Of a stretch of DNA of 64,000 bases, positions 7,073-15,899 are shown piece after piece (within the stretch, counting starts at the first letter, position 1; each line of letters starts with the position of its first letter). This stretch comes from Caulobacter segnis (lineage in GTDB: Bacteria > Pseudomonadota > Alphaproteobacteria > Caulobacterales > Caulobacteraceae): the NCBI RefSeq assembly GCF_003243465.1, contig NZ_QFQZ01000008.1, positions 21,471 through 85,470 on the forward strand, written 5' to 3'. The notes under the pieces were generated by a model. That model searched no databases, was not told the DNA's origin, and saw nothing but the letters and a program-made list of their open reading frames with translations. The translations under genes and the position numbers were made by a program.

Positions 7073-8842
7073 ATGCCTTTGAAACTCGCCATCGTTGGCC
7101 GCCCGAATGTGGGCAAGTCCACGCTGTTCAATCGTCTGGCCGGCAAGAAGCTGGCCATCGTCGACGACCAGCCGGGCGTCACGCGCGACCGTCGCTACGC
7201 GGACGGCCGCCTGGGCGACCTGGACCTGCAACTGATCGACACCGCCGGCTTCGAGGACGTCGCCGACGAGAGCCTCGAAGCGCGCATGCGCGCCCAGACC
7301 GAGCTGGCGATCGAGGAAGCGGATCTGTCGCTGTTCATCTACGACGCGCGCGAAGGCGTCACCCCGCTGGACGAAGTGTTCGCCACCCTGCTGCGCCGTC
7401 GCGGCAAGCCGGTGATCATCGCCGCCAACAAGGCGGAGGGCAAAGCCGGCCAGTCGGGCATCGGCGAGGCCTACAAGCTGGGTCTTGGCGAACCGATCCC
7501 GATCTCGGGCGAGCACGGCGAAGGCATGGCCGAGCTCTATGCCGCCATGCTGGAGGCCGTCCCCCCAGAGCTCTACACGGGCGACGACGAGGACGAGGAC
7601 AAGCCGATCCGCCTGGCGATCGTCGGCCGTCCGAACGCCGGCAAGTCCACCCTGATCAACCGCCTGATCGGCGAGCAGCGCCTGCTGACCGGCCCCGAGG
7701 CCGGCATCACCCGCGACTCCATCTCGGTGGACTGGGTGTGGGGCGACAAGAAGGTCCGTCTCGTCGACACCGCGGGCCTACGCAAGAAAGCCAAGGTCCA
7801 GGAGAAGCTTGAGAAGCTCTCCACCCAGGACACGATCCGCGCGATCACCTTCGCCGAGGTCGTGGTCCTGGTGATGGACGCCACCCATCCGTTCGAGATC
7901 CAGGACCTGCAGATCGCCGACCTGACCGAGCGGGAAGGGCGGGCCCTGGTGTTCGTGCTGGCCAAGTGGGACCTGATCGAGGATCAGGCCGGCACCCTGG
8001 CCGCGTTCCGCGAACATGCCGAGCGGATGCTGCCCCAGGTGCGCGGCGCGCCGGTCGTAGCGCTGTCGGGGGAGACTGGCAGCGGCGTCAACAAGCTGAT
8101 GCCGGCCGTGCTGAAGATCCACAAGGACTGGTCGACCAAGGTCAAGACCCGCGACCTGAACGACTGGCTGCAGATGGCCATGCAGCGCCATCCGCCGCCG
8201 GCCGTCAGCGGCCGCCGGGTGAAGCCGAAATACATGGCCCAGACCAAGGCCCGTCCTCCGACCTTCGTGCTGTTCTCCAGCCGCGCCGACCAGATGCCCG
8301 ACCATTATCGGCGCTATCTGATCAACTCCCTGCGCGAAAGCTTCGACCTGCCGGGCGTGCCGCTGCGCATCACCATCAAGTCGGGCGCGAACCCTTATGC
8401 CGACGGCGAGGCCAAGGGGCACAGCGGCCGGGGCAAGCGTGAGTTCGAACGTCGCGAGCGCGAGGAGGAGCGCATCCGCGCCTCGCGCAACACGGTCAAG
8501 AAGTCCAAGCGCCTGGCGGACGAAGCCGCCGCCAGGGCCGCTGCGGAAGCGGGGCTGCCCGATCCGACGGTGAAGGCGCCGGTCAAGAAGAAGGCCGCTG
8601 CCGCCCCGAAGGCCGCGCCGAAGGTGGCTTCCGCGGACGCGCCGACCGCCGAACCTGGCAAGGCCGCCGTCAAGTCGGTGAAGGCCAAGGGGCCGCGCGC
8701 CCAGAAGAAGGTCTCGACGACGCCCAGCTACAAGGTCGGCGCCAAGTCGGCCGGTGGCAAGGCTGGGGCGCCGCGTCGGCCGACGGCCGGATCAAGGACC
8801 GTGCGTGGCAACACTGGGCCTGGCCGCCCCAAGGGACGTTAG
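7073..8842 (+). CDS. der: ribosome-assembly GTPase Der
   Basis: Der (EngA), a double-G-domain GTPase needed for 50S ribosome assembly. G domain 1 has GRPNVGKS (9-16), DTAGF and NKAEG; G domain 2 has GRPNAGKS (about 184), DTAGLRKK and AKWD. A KH-like domain follows, then an Ala/Lys-rich tail of about 130 residues that makes the protein 589 residues against about 490 in E. coli. The second G4 motif reads AKWD where NKWD is usual, losing the asparagine that normally contacts guanine. The start ATG fits the family N-terminus. It converges with the chemoreceptor gene, three bases away. Confidence 0.95.
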   Translation: MPLKLAIVGRPNVGKSTLFNRLAGKKLAIVDDQPGVTRDRRYADGRLGDLDLQLIDTAGFEDVADESLEARMRAQTELAIEEADLSLFIYDAREGVTPLDEVFATLLRRRGKPVIIAANKAEGKAGQSGIGEAYKLGLGEPIPISGEHGEGMAELYAAMLEAVPPELYTGDDEDEDKPIRLAIVGRPNAGKSTLINRLIGEQRLLTGPEAGITRDSISVDWVWGDKKVRLVDTAGLRKKAKVQEKLEKLSTQDTIRAITFAEVVVLVMDATHPFEIQDLQIADLTEREGRALVFVLAKWDLIEDQAGTLAAFREHAERMLPQVRGAPVVALSGETGSGVNKLMPAVLKIHKDWSTKVKTRDLNDWLQMAMQRHPPPAVSGRRVKPKYMAQTKARPPTFVLFSSRADQMPDHYRRYLINSLRESFDLPGVPLRITIKSGANPYADGEAKGHSGRGKREFERREREEERIRASRNTVKKSKRLADEAAARAAAEAGLPDPTVKAPVKKKAAAAPKAAPKVASADAPTAEPGKAAVKSVKAKGPRAQKKVSTTPSYKVGAKSAGGKAGAPRRPTAGSRTVRGNTGPGRPKGR

Positions 8843-8845
8843 AGG

Positions 8846-10348
8846 CTAGAACTCCTCCCAGTCGGTCGAGGGCGCAGCGGCGGCCGATCCGGGACGGGCG
8901 AAGGCGCGCACCCGCGCTTGCTGCTCGGCCACTGGATTGCGGGCGGGCGCGTGGCGCTCCACCCGCGCCGGTTCGGGGCGAGCCGGCGCGCCGATCTGGA
9001 ACCGGGCGATCTGGCGGGCCAGATCCTGGGCCTCGCCCTTCAGGGCGGCCGAGGCGGTGTTGGCTTGCTCGACCATCGCCGAATTCTGCTGCGTCACCTG
9101 GTCCATCTGGTTGACCGCGGCGTTGACCTGATTGAGGCCCGTGGCCTGCTCTTGCGACGAGACCGCGATCTCGCGGATCAGACCGTTGATCTCGCCCACC
9201 TTGGCGACGATGCCGCTCAGGGCCTCGCCGGTGTCGCCGACCAGGCGAACGCCACGCTCGACCTGCGCCGTGCTGCTGGCGATTAGGGTCTTGATCTCCT
9301 TGGCCGCGTCGGCCGAACGCTGGGCCAGGGCCCGGACCTCCTGGGCGACCACGGCGAAGCCCCGGCCGGCTTCGCCGGCGCGCGCGGCCTCGACGCCGGC
9401 GTTGAGGGCCAGCAGGTTGGTCTGGAAGGCGATTTCGTCGATGACCCCGATGATCTGGGTGATCTGTCCGGACGACTTCTCGATCTCGCCCATCGCCGCG
9501 ACCGCTTCGCGCACCACCTCGCCCGAGCGGTCGGCGTCCGCGCTGGCCGTCGCCGCGACGCCGGAGGCCTGCTGCGCGCCGTCGGCGCTGCGCTTGACGG
9601 TGGCGGTGATCTCGTCGAGCGCGGCGGCCGTCTCCTCGAGGCTGGCGGCCTGCTGCTCGGTGCGCTTGGACAGGTCGTTCGAGGCGCTCGCGATCTCGCT
9701 GGAGCCGTTCTCCATGCCACGGGCGGCCTGGGCGATCGCGGTCATGGCCTCCTTGAGGCTGTCGATGGCGGCGTTGTAGTCCTGCTTCAAGCGCGCGTAG
9801 CGGCCATCGAACTGGGCCTCGATACGGGCCGTCAGGTCGCCCGCCGCCAGGCGTTCCAGGCTTTGGGCCAGCGTCGCGACAACACTCTCTTGCTCTCGCA
9901 GCGACTGTTCCCGCAGCGCTTCGCCCTGGCGACGCTCGACCTCGACCTCGGTGACGTCGGCGGCGAACTTGATCACCTTGATCGGCTTGCCGGCCTTGTC
10001 GAAGATCGGGTTGTAGGAGGCCTGGATCCAGACCTCGCGACCGCCCTTGCCGATGCGGACAAACTTGTCGGCCAGGAACTCTCCGGCGTTCAGGCGACGC
10101 CAGAACTCCCGATACTCGGCGCTGGCCGCGTAATCGGCGGCCACGAACAGGCTGTGCGACTTGCCCTGGATCTCGCCAAGCGTATAGCCGAGGGCCTTGA
10201 GGAAGTTGTCGTTCGCCGTCAGGACCGTGCCGTCCAGAGCGAACTCGATCACCGCCTGGGACCGCTGGATCGCGTTCACCACACCTTCCAGGTCGGCCAG
10301 CTTGGTCGAAAGTTCGCTATCTGCGCGACGGGAGGAGAACAGCGCCAT
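8846..10348 (-). CDS. soluble PAS-domain methyl-accepting chemotaxis protein
   Basis: A cytoplasmic chemoreceptor of 500 residues with no membrane segment. A PAS domain (about 25-140, with NPIF and VIKFAADVTE) is followed by a coiled coil, a HAMP-like segment (LAAGDLTARIEAQFDGRYARLK) and the signalling domain. The signalling hairpin tip has FQTNLLALNAGVEAARAGE. The last five residues, DWEEF, resemble the NWETF pentapeptide that tethers CheR and CheB in other receptors. The ATG at 10348 has AGGGA six bases upstream; an in-frame start 30 bases earlier is less likely. It probably senses an internal redox or metabolic cue; the ligand is unknown. Confidence 0.93.
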   Translation of the reverse strand: MALFSSRRADSELSTKLADLEGVVNAIQRSQAVIEFALDGTVLTANDNFLKALGYTLGEIQGKSHSLFVAADYAASAEYREFWRRLNAGEFLADKFVRIGKGGREVWIQASYNPIFDKAGKPIKVIKFAADVTEVEVERRQGEALREQSLREQESVVATLAQSLERLAAGDLTARIEAQFDGRYARLKQDYNAAIDSLKEAMTAIAQAARGMENGSSEIASASNDLSKRTEQQAASLEETAAALDEITATVKRSADGAQQASGVAATASADADRSGEVVREAVAAMGEIEKSSGQITQIIGVIDEIAFQTNLLALNAGVEAARAGEAGRGFAVVAQEVRALAQRSADAAKEIKTLIASSTAQVERGVRLVGDTGEALSGIVAKVGEINGLIREIAVSSQEQATGLNQVNAAVNQMDQVTQQNSAMVEQANTASAALKGEAQDLARQIARFQIGAPARPEPARVERHAPARNPVAEQQARVRAFARPGSAAAAPSTDWEEF

Positions 10349-10396
10349 CTTGGGTCCCTGCGGTGACTTAGGGCGCAAGCAGTCGGGCGGGTTTCC

Positions 10397-10411
10397 TTAA
10401 TGTCGCGCTAA
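10397..10411 (-). promoter_or_regulatory. CtrA-like binding site upstream of the chemoreceptor
   Basis: TTAA, 7 bases, CTAA, which is one mismatch from the CtrA consensus TTAA-N7-TTAA. It lies 49-63 bases upstream of the chemoreceptor ATG. Several motility and chemotaxis genes of Caulobacter are CtrA-controlled, so the position is sensible, but one short motif is weak evidence. Confidence 0.35.
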
Positions 10412-10519
10412 GATTAACGCCCGCTAGCGCAAAGTCGCGAAACAACGTTCTGACTTGGCGATTCAGGGTGGCATTTCGCCGGCGCTGACAACCCTGGCGG
10501 GCCGGGCGCGCGAATCGCT

Positions 10520-11275
10520 TCAGGCGTCGATGCTCGGCGCTTCCTGGCCACGGTCCTTGAAGCGCACGACGCCCTTGGGCGCGTCGCGATCCGGGCGGAC
10601 CAGGTCGACGACGAACGGGACGATGCTCTCCGGAGCCGGCACCGTCTGGGGGTCTTCGCCCGGGAAGGCGCCGGCGCGCATCTTGGTGCGCATGGCGCCA
10701 GGATCGACGCAGAAAGCGCGGACGGACGTGTTCTCCATCTCGTCGGCATAGACGTCGACGACGGCCTCCAGCGCCGCCTTGGTGGCCGCGTAGACGCCCC
10801 AGAACGCCGGGCGCGTGCGGGCGACGCTGCTGGAGAAGAACAGGGCCCGGCCGGCGTCCGAGGCGCGCAGCAGCGGGTCCATCGAGCGGATCAGGCGCCA
10901 GTTTGCCGTCAGGTTGGTGCTCAGCACCATGTCCCAGCCCTTCGGCTCCAGATGGCTGACCGGGGTGAGCGGGCCGAGCAGGGCGGCCGCCCCGACCAGG
11001 ATGTCGAGCTTGCCCCAGCGCTGGTGGATTGCCGCGCCCAGATGATCAAGGCCGTCGGCCTCGCGCAGGTCCAGCGGGACCAGGGTCGCGCGCTCGCCGG
11101 TGGCGGCGAGGATGGCGTCGTCCAGGGCCTCCAGGGCGCCTTGGGTGCGGCCGACGGCGATCACATGCGCGCCGGCCTTGGCCAGGCCCAGGGCGACCGC
11201 CTCGCCGATGCCGCGCGTGGCGCCGGTGACGAGGGCGATGCGGCCGGCGAGCGGCTTTTCGGAGTCGATAGTCAT
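10520..11275 (-). CDS. short-chain dehydrogenase/reductase
   Basis: An SDR-family NAD(P)-dependent oxidoreductase of 251 residues. The Rossmann nucleotide-binding motif is TGATRGIG (about residues 17-24), and the catalytic Tyr and Lys are in YAATKAA (about 161-167) with a preceding serine run FFSSSVA. The ATG at 11275 was chosen because the motif then falls at the usual distance from the N-terminus. In other alphaproteobacteria an SDR gene often follows purF, as it nearly does here. It is the last gene of the leftward series. The substrate is unknown. Confidence 0.88.
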   Translation of the reverse strand: MTIDSEKPLAGRIALVTGATRGIGEAVALGLAKAGAHVIAVGRTQGALEALDDAILAATGERATLVPLDLREADGLDHLGAAIHQRWGKLDILVGAAALLGPLTPVSHLEPKGWDMVLSTNLTANWRLIRSMDPLLRASDAGRALFFSSSVARTRPAFWGVYAATKAALEAVVDVYADEMENTSVRAFCVDPGAMRTKMRAGAFPGEDPQTVPAPESIVPFVVDLVRPDRDAPKGVVRFKDRGQEAPSIDA

Positions 11276-11325
11276 GGCGCGGGTTCTAGAGCAGGGGGCG
11301 GCAAACGTAAAACCGCGATCAGCCC

Positions 11326-12303
11326 TTAAGCTTCCTTGGTCTGCTTGGCGTAGTGCTGGGCGATGACCGAGCATGCCATCAGCTGGATCTGGTGGAAGAT
11401 CATCAGGGGCAGGACGATGACCCCGGCGGTCGGGCCGGGGAACAGGATCCCGGCCATCGGCACGCCGGTCGCCAGGCTCTTCTTCGAGCCGCAGAAGGTG
11501 ATCGCCTTCTCATCCTCGGGGGAGAAGCCTAACGCCCGCGCGCCGAAGGTGGTGGCCGCCAGGACGATCGCCAGCAGCGCGCCGTTGACGGCCAGCAGGA
11601 TCAGTAGCTGCAGCGGCGAGATCTTGTGCCAGATGCCGCCGACCACGGCCTCGCTGAACGCCGAATAGACAACCAGCAGGATCGAGCCTCGGTCGACATA
11701 GCCGATCAGGCCCTTGTGTTTGGTGATCCAGGCGCTGACCAGCGGGCGCGCCAACTGGCCGGCGATGAAAGGCAGCAGCAGCTGGACGACGATGTCGCGC
11801 ACCGACTGCCAGCCGCCCGCCGCGCCGCCTTGGGTGTGCATCAAGAGGCCCACCAGCACCGGCGTGATGAAGATGCCGAACAGGTTCGAGGCGCTGGCCG
11901 CCACGACGGCGGCGGCGACATTGCCGCGCGCGATCGACGTGAAGGCGATCGACGACTGCACCGTCGAGGGCAGGCAGCACAGAAACAGGATGCCCGCCGC
12001 CAGGGTCGGCGGCAGGACGCCGATCTTGCTGATGACCAGACCCAGCACCGGGAACATCACGAAGGTGAAGGCCAGGATCAACAGGTGCAGGCGCCAGTGG
12101 GTGACGCCCGCCACGACCGACTCCCGCGACAGCTTCGCGCCATGGAGGAAGAACAGCAGGGCGATCGCCAGCTTGACGACGATCGACAGACCGTGCGCCG
12201 CCTCGCCTCGCACGGGCAGGATCGAGGCCAGCACGACCATGCCGAACAGGGCGATGACATAAGGCTCGAGCTTCAGCTTCTCGAGCAGACCCTTCAGACC
12301 CAT
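11326..12303 (-). CDS. bile acid:sodium symporter family protein
   Basis: A 325-residue inner-membrane transporter with about ten helices, of the SBF-like group that includes E. coli YfeH. Typical features are the LPSTVQSSIAFTSIARGN segment (about 110-127) and FCGSKKSLATGVPMA (about 267-281), which form the crossed-helix, sodium-binding core in the family. It begins 13 bases after the purF stop and is followed 50 bases later by the SDR gene. The transported anion is not known, and the family name does not mean bile acids are the substrate. Confidence 0.87.
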   Translation of the reverse strand: MGLKGLLEKLKLEPYVIALFGMVVLASILPVRGEAAHGLSIVVKLAIALLFFLHGAKLSRESVVAGVTHWRLHLLILAFTFVMFPVLGLVISKIGVLPPTLAAGILFLCCLPSTVQSSIAFTSIARGNVAAAVVAASASNLFGIFITPVLVGLLMHTQGGAAGGWQSVRDIVVQLLLPFIAGQLARPLVSAWITKHKGLIGYVDRGSILLVVYSAFSEAVVGGIWHKISPLQLLILLAVNGALLAIVLAATTFGARALGFSPEDEKAITFCGSKKSLATGVPMAGILFPGPTAGVIVLPLMIFHQIQLMACSVIAQHYAKQTKEA

Positions 12304-12316
12304 GCGGGCGGCGGCT

Positions 12317-13819
12317 TTATGCGCTGACCAGCAGCGACAGCTGCTTGTCGTTGGCTTCGTTGCGGCCTTCGGCGATCTCGCGATCCGTCAGGCGGGTCGG
12401 ATAGTCGCCGGTGAAGTAGTGGTCGGTGAACTGCGGCGCCGCCGGATCGCGAGGACCGGCCTCCAGGGCGTCGTAGAGGCCCTCGACCGACAGGAAGCCC
12501 AGGCTGTCCACTTCCAGGAACTTGGCCATCTCTTCCAGCGACTTGTTGGCCGCCAGCAGCTGCTCGCGCTCGGGCATGTCGATGCCGTAGAAGTCGGGCC
12601 ACTTGATCGGCGGGCTGGCCGAGCGGAGGTGGACCTCGGTGGCGCCGGCCTCGCGGACCATGCGGACGATCTTCAGCGAAGTGGTGCCGCGCACGATCGA
12701 GTCGTCGATCAGCACCACGCGCTTGCCGGCCAGGATGGCGCGGTTGGGGCTGTGTTTCATGCGCACGCCCAGCTCGCGGACGCCCTGGGTCGGCTGGATG
12801 AAGGTGCGGCCCACATAGTGGTTGCGGATAATGCCCATCTCGAAGGGCAGGCCGCTTTCCTGGGCGTAGCCCAGCGCTGCCGGCACGCCGCTGTCCGGCA
12901 CCGGCACCACGACGTCGGCCTCGACGCCGGTCTCCTTGGCCAGGTTGCGGCCCATGCGCTTGCGCACGCCATAGACCGAGCGGCCGTTCACGACGCTGTC
13001 CGGGCGGGCGAAATAGACATACTCGAAGACGCAGGGCCGGGCGGCCTTGGTCTGGAACGGCTTGGTCGAGGTGACGCCGGTCTCCTCGATCACCACCATC
13101 TCGCCGTGCTCGATGTCACGCACGAAGCGGGCGCCGATCATGTCGAGGGCGCAGGTCTCCGAGGCCAGGACGGGCTTGCCGTCCAGGTCGCCCAGCACCA
13201 GCGGGCGGATGCCCAGCGGGTCGCGGACGCCGATCATCTTCTTGTTGGTGATGGCCACCAGGGCGTAGCCGCCCTCGATCTGGCTGATGGCGTCGACGAA
13301 GCGGTCGACGATCTTGGCCTTCCGCGAGCGGGCGATCAGGTGAAGGATCGCCTCGCTGTCCGAGGTCGACTGGAAGATCGCGCCTTCCTGCACCAGGCGC
13401 TCGCGCAAGGTCAGGAAGTTGGTCAGGTTGCCGTTGTGGGCGATGGCCACGCCGCCGGTCTCGAGATCGGCGAACATCGGCTGGACGTTGCGGATGAAGC
13501 TGCCGCCGGCCGTCGAGTAACGGGTGTGGCCGATGGCCATGTTGCCGGGCAGGCGCTGGACGAGGTCGGAGCCGGTAAAGGCGTCGCCGACATGGCCCAT
13601 GTGGCGTTCGGTATGGAAGCGGTTGCCGTCGAAGGCGGCGATCCCGCAAGCCTCTTGGCCGCGATGCTGCAGGGCGTGAAGGCCCAGCGCGGCGATGGCG
13701 GCCGCGTCACGCGCGCCAAAGACGCCGAACACGCCGCACTCGAGGCGAAGCGTATCGTCCTCGGGATCGCGCCACGGGGCGGACGAATAGCGGTCGGTCG
13801 ACTGGCCCAGGAAGCTCAT
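12317..13819 (-). CDS. purF: amidophosphoribosyltransferase
   Basis: PurF catalyses the first step of de novo purine synthesis, transferring glutamine nitrogen to PRPP. The 500-residue protein carries the N-terminal Ntn glutaminase nucleophile at Cys28 (ECGVFG), so a 27-residue propeptide must be removed, as in Bacillus PurF. The PRPP-binding loop is VVLIDDSIVRGTTS (about 355-368). The Fe-S cysteine motif near the C-terminus of Bacillus-type enzymes is replaced by HYFTGDYP, so no cluster is expected. It overlaps cvpA by four bases. purM and purN lie 40 kb away in this window. Confidence 0.96.
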   Translation of the reverse strand: MSFLGQSTDRYSSAPWRDPEDDTLRLECGVFGVFGARDAAAIAALGLHALQHRGQEACGIAAFDGNRFHTERHMGHVGDAFTGSDLVQRLPGNMAIGHTRYSTAGGSFIRNVQPMFADLETGGVAIAHNGNLTNFLTLRERLVQEGAIFQSTSDSEAILHLIARSRKAKIVDRFVDAISQIEGGYALVAITNKKMIGVRDPLGIRPLVLGDLDGKPVLASETCALDMIGARFVRDIEHGEMVVIEETGVTSTKPFQTKAARPCVFEYVYFARPDSVVNGRSVYGVRKRMGRNLAKETGVEADVVVPVPDSGVPAALGYAQESGLPFEMGIIRNHYVGRTFIQPTQGVRELGVRMKHSPNRAILAGKRVVLIDDSIVRGTTSLKIVRMVREAGATEVHLRSASPPIKWPDFYGIDMPEREQLLAANKSLEEMAKFLEVDSLGFLSVEGLYDALEAGPRDPAAPQFTDHYFTGDYPTRLTDREIAEGRNEANDKQLSLLVSA

Positions 13820-14448
13820 CGCGATTTCTCCACCAGATCGTCGAGGTCCCGACGCTGGTTCCTATCATAGCCTTTTCCCGACGATTTCTCGCCGGACGTA
13901 TTGTCGCCGTCGTCCTCGGTCCCCTCGTGGACGGCGTCCTTGATCGCAGGGGCCAGCTTGCCGGCCAGGGCCTTGCCCTTGGGGGCGAAGACCTTGAGCG
14001 CTTTGCCGCTGACTTCGGACAGCGGGTAGAACAGCGAGTCCTCGACCCAGTGCGGCATCCGATCCGGCGGCGTCGCCAGGTGCAGCAGAAGGTTGAAGAC
14101 GCCCAGCACCACGCAGGCGCGGACCAGACCGAAGGTCGCGCCGATGGCGTTGTCCGCGGTCCCGCCGGCCGAGCTCTTCTGCAGCTTGGCGGTGACCCGA
14201 GCGCCGATCAGGCGGAAGATCAGGAAGAAGATGACGAAGACCACCAGCACGGCGGCGCCGGTGGCGGCCCAGTCGGGGTCCATGAGCTTGCGGAACAGCG
14301 GTCCCGTGATCCGCAAGCCAAAGAGGGCGATGGCGGCCGCGAACAGGAACGACAGGGCCGAGGTCAACTCGCGCGAAGCGCCGCGCAGCCAGCCGGTCAC
14401 GCCCGAGATCAGCAGCAGCAGGCCGGCGATGATGTCGAAAGGCGTCAC
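13816..14448 (-). CDS. cvpA: CvpA family membrane protein
   Basis: A 210-residue protein of the CvpA family (colicin V production), with four membrane helices in the first 130 residues and a cytoplasmic charged tail rich in Asp, Lys and Ser. It begins MTPFDIIAGLLLLISGVTGW and has the family GxxRG-type turn (GWLRGASRE). It overlaps radA upstream and purF downstream by four bases each, so the three are translated as a coupled unit. The cvpA-purF pairing is widespread in proteobacteria. The molecular function is still poorly defined; CvpA has been linked to envelope stress and bile resistance. Confidence 0.88.
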   Translation of the reverse strand: MTPFDIIAGLLLLISGVTGWLRGASRELTSALSFLFAAAIALFGLRITGPLFRKLMDPDWAATGAAVLVVFVIFFLIFRLIGARVTAKLQKSSAGGTADNAIGATFGLVRACVVLGVFNLLLHLATPPDRMPHWVEDSLFYPLSEVSGKALKVFAPKGKALAGKLAPAIKDAVHEGTEDDGDNTSGEKSSGKGYDRNQRRDLDDLVEKSR

Positions 14449-15827
14449 GTCAGGCTCGTCCAGATCTCGTCGCCGATCCGGCGCACGGCGTCGGCCAGGC
14501 GGGCCACGCCCGCGACCGGCAGCGATCCGCCGCCCTCAGGCAGGCCGGCGAGCGGTCCCAGCGCCCGGCCAAATCCCAATTTCGCGGCTTCCTTCAAACG
14601 AGTCTCCATCCGGCTGACGGGCCTGACTTCGCCCGACAGACTGACTTCGCCGAACACGACGCAGTCCTGGGGCAGGGCGACGTCCAGGGCGGAAGAGGCC
14701 AAGGCCGCCGCCGCCGCGAGATCCGCCGCCGGTTCGGTAATGCGCAGGCCGCCGGCGACGTTCAGATAGACGTCCTTGTCGCCAAAACCAAGGCCGCATC
14801 GGGCCTCGAGCACGGCCAGCACCATGGCCAGGCGTCCGGAATCCCATCCGACGACCGCGCGGCGCGGCGTTCCGTACGCGGAAGGCGCGACCAGGGCCTG
14901 GAATTCCACCAGGACGGGCCGGCTGCCCTCGATGCCGGCGAACACCGCCGCGCCAGCGGCGCGCTCGCCGCCTTCGTTCAGGAACAGGGCCGAGGGGTTC
15001 TTCACCTCGCGCAGTCCGACGTCGCCCATCTCGAATACGCCGATTTCGTCGGTGGCGCCGAACCGGTTCTTGGCGCCGCGCAGGATGCGGAACGGGTAGC
15101 CGCGCTCGCCCTCGAAGGCGAGGACGGCGTCCACCAGGTGCTCGACCACGCGGGGGCCGGCGATCTGGCCGTCCTTGGTGACGTGGCCGACCAGCAGGAT
15201 CGCTACGCCCTTCTTCTTGGCCAGGCGCACCAGCTCGGTGGCGCAGGCTCTGACCTGGGTCACGGTGCCGGGCCCGGCTTCGTGGGCGTCACTCCAGAGC
15301 GTCTGGATCGAGTCGATGACGACCAGATCGAAGTTGTCGCGCTTCAGGCCATCCAGGATGTCGCGCAACGAGGTCTCGGCGGCCAGGCTGACATTCGATT
15401 TGGCCAAGCCCATCCGGTCGGCGCGGCCGCGGATCTGCTCGACAGCCTCTTCGCCCGAGATGTAGGCGCAGGAGACGCCGCGCGCGGCGGCGCTGGCGCA
15501 GACCTGCAGCAGCAGGGTGGACTTGCCGACGCCCGGGTCGCCGCCGATCAGGATGGCCGAGCCGGGCACCACGCCGCCGCCGCAGACTCGGTCGAACTCG
15601 TCGACGCCGGTGAGGATGCGCGGGGGCGGGGCGGTCTCGCTCTCCAGGCCCGTGAACTGCAAGCCGCGCACGCGCGTCGCCTTGGTCGTCGACAGGGCGC
15701 CGGGCGGCTTGGCGCCGACCTCCTCGACCAAGGTGTTCCAGCTTTGGCAGGCGGGACATTGTCCGGACCACTTGGTCTGAACCGCGCCACAGGACTGGCA
15801 GGCGTAGACGGCGCCGTCGCGGGCCAT
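14445..15827 (-). CDS. radA: DNA repair protein RadA
   Basis: RadA (Sms), a RecA-like, hexameric helicase that promotes branch migration during recombination. The 460-residue protein has an N-terminal C4 zinc finger (Cys10, Cys13, Cys24, Cys27), a Walker A motif GGDPGVGKST (about 93-102), the diagnostic KNRFG motif (about 255) and a C-terminal Lon-like domain. The stop overlaps the cvpA start by four bases. It is separated from alr by 72 bases. Identification is firm. Confidence 0.96.
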   Translation of the reverse strand: MARDGAVYACQSCGAVQTKWSGQCPACQSWNTLVEEVGAKPPGALSTTKATRVRGLQFTGLESETAPPPRILTGVDEFDRVCGGGVVPGSAILIGGDPGVGKSTLLLQVCASAAARGVSCAYISGEEAVEQIRGRADRMGLAKSNVSLAAETSLRDILDGLKRDNFDLVVIDSIQTLWSDAHEAGPGTVTQVRACATELVRLAKKKGVAILLVGHVTKDGQIAGPRVVEHLVDAVLAFEGERGYPFRILRGAKNRFGATDEIGVFEMGDVGLREVKNPSALFLNEGGERAAGAAVFAGIEGSRPVLVEFQALVAPSAYGTPRRAVVGWDSGRLAMVLAVLEARCGLGFGDKDVYLNVAGGLRITEPAADLAAAAALASSALDVALPQDCVVFGEVSLSGEVRPVSRMETRLKEAAKLGFGRALGPLAGLPEGGGSLPVAGVARLADAVRRIGDEIWTSLT

Positions 15828-15899
15828 GAGGTCTCCTGATTCTCGGATGCGTGGAGACTACAGGCTGGCGGGCGGCTGCGCCAAAGCCGGACGCAGGCC

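Noticed and set aside
12302..13870. A 522-residue plus-strand frame opposite purF
   Set aside because: Antisense to a certain gene, with His/Asp/Leu-rich low-complexity translation and no recognisable domain.
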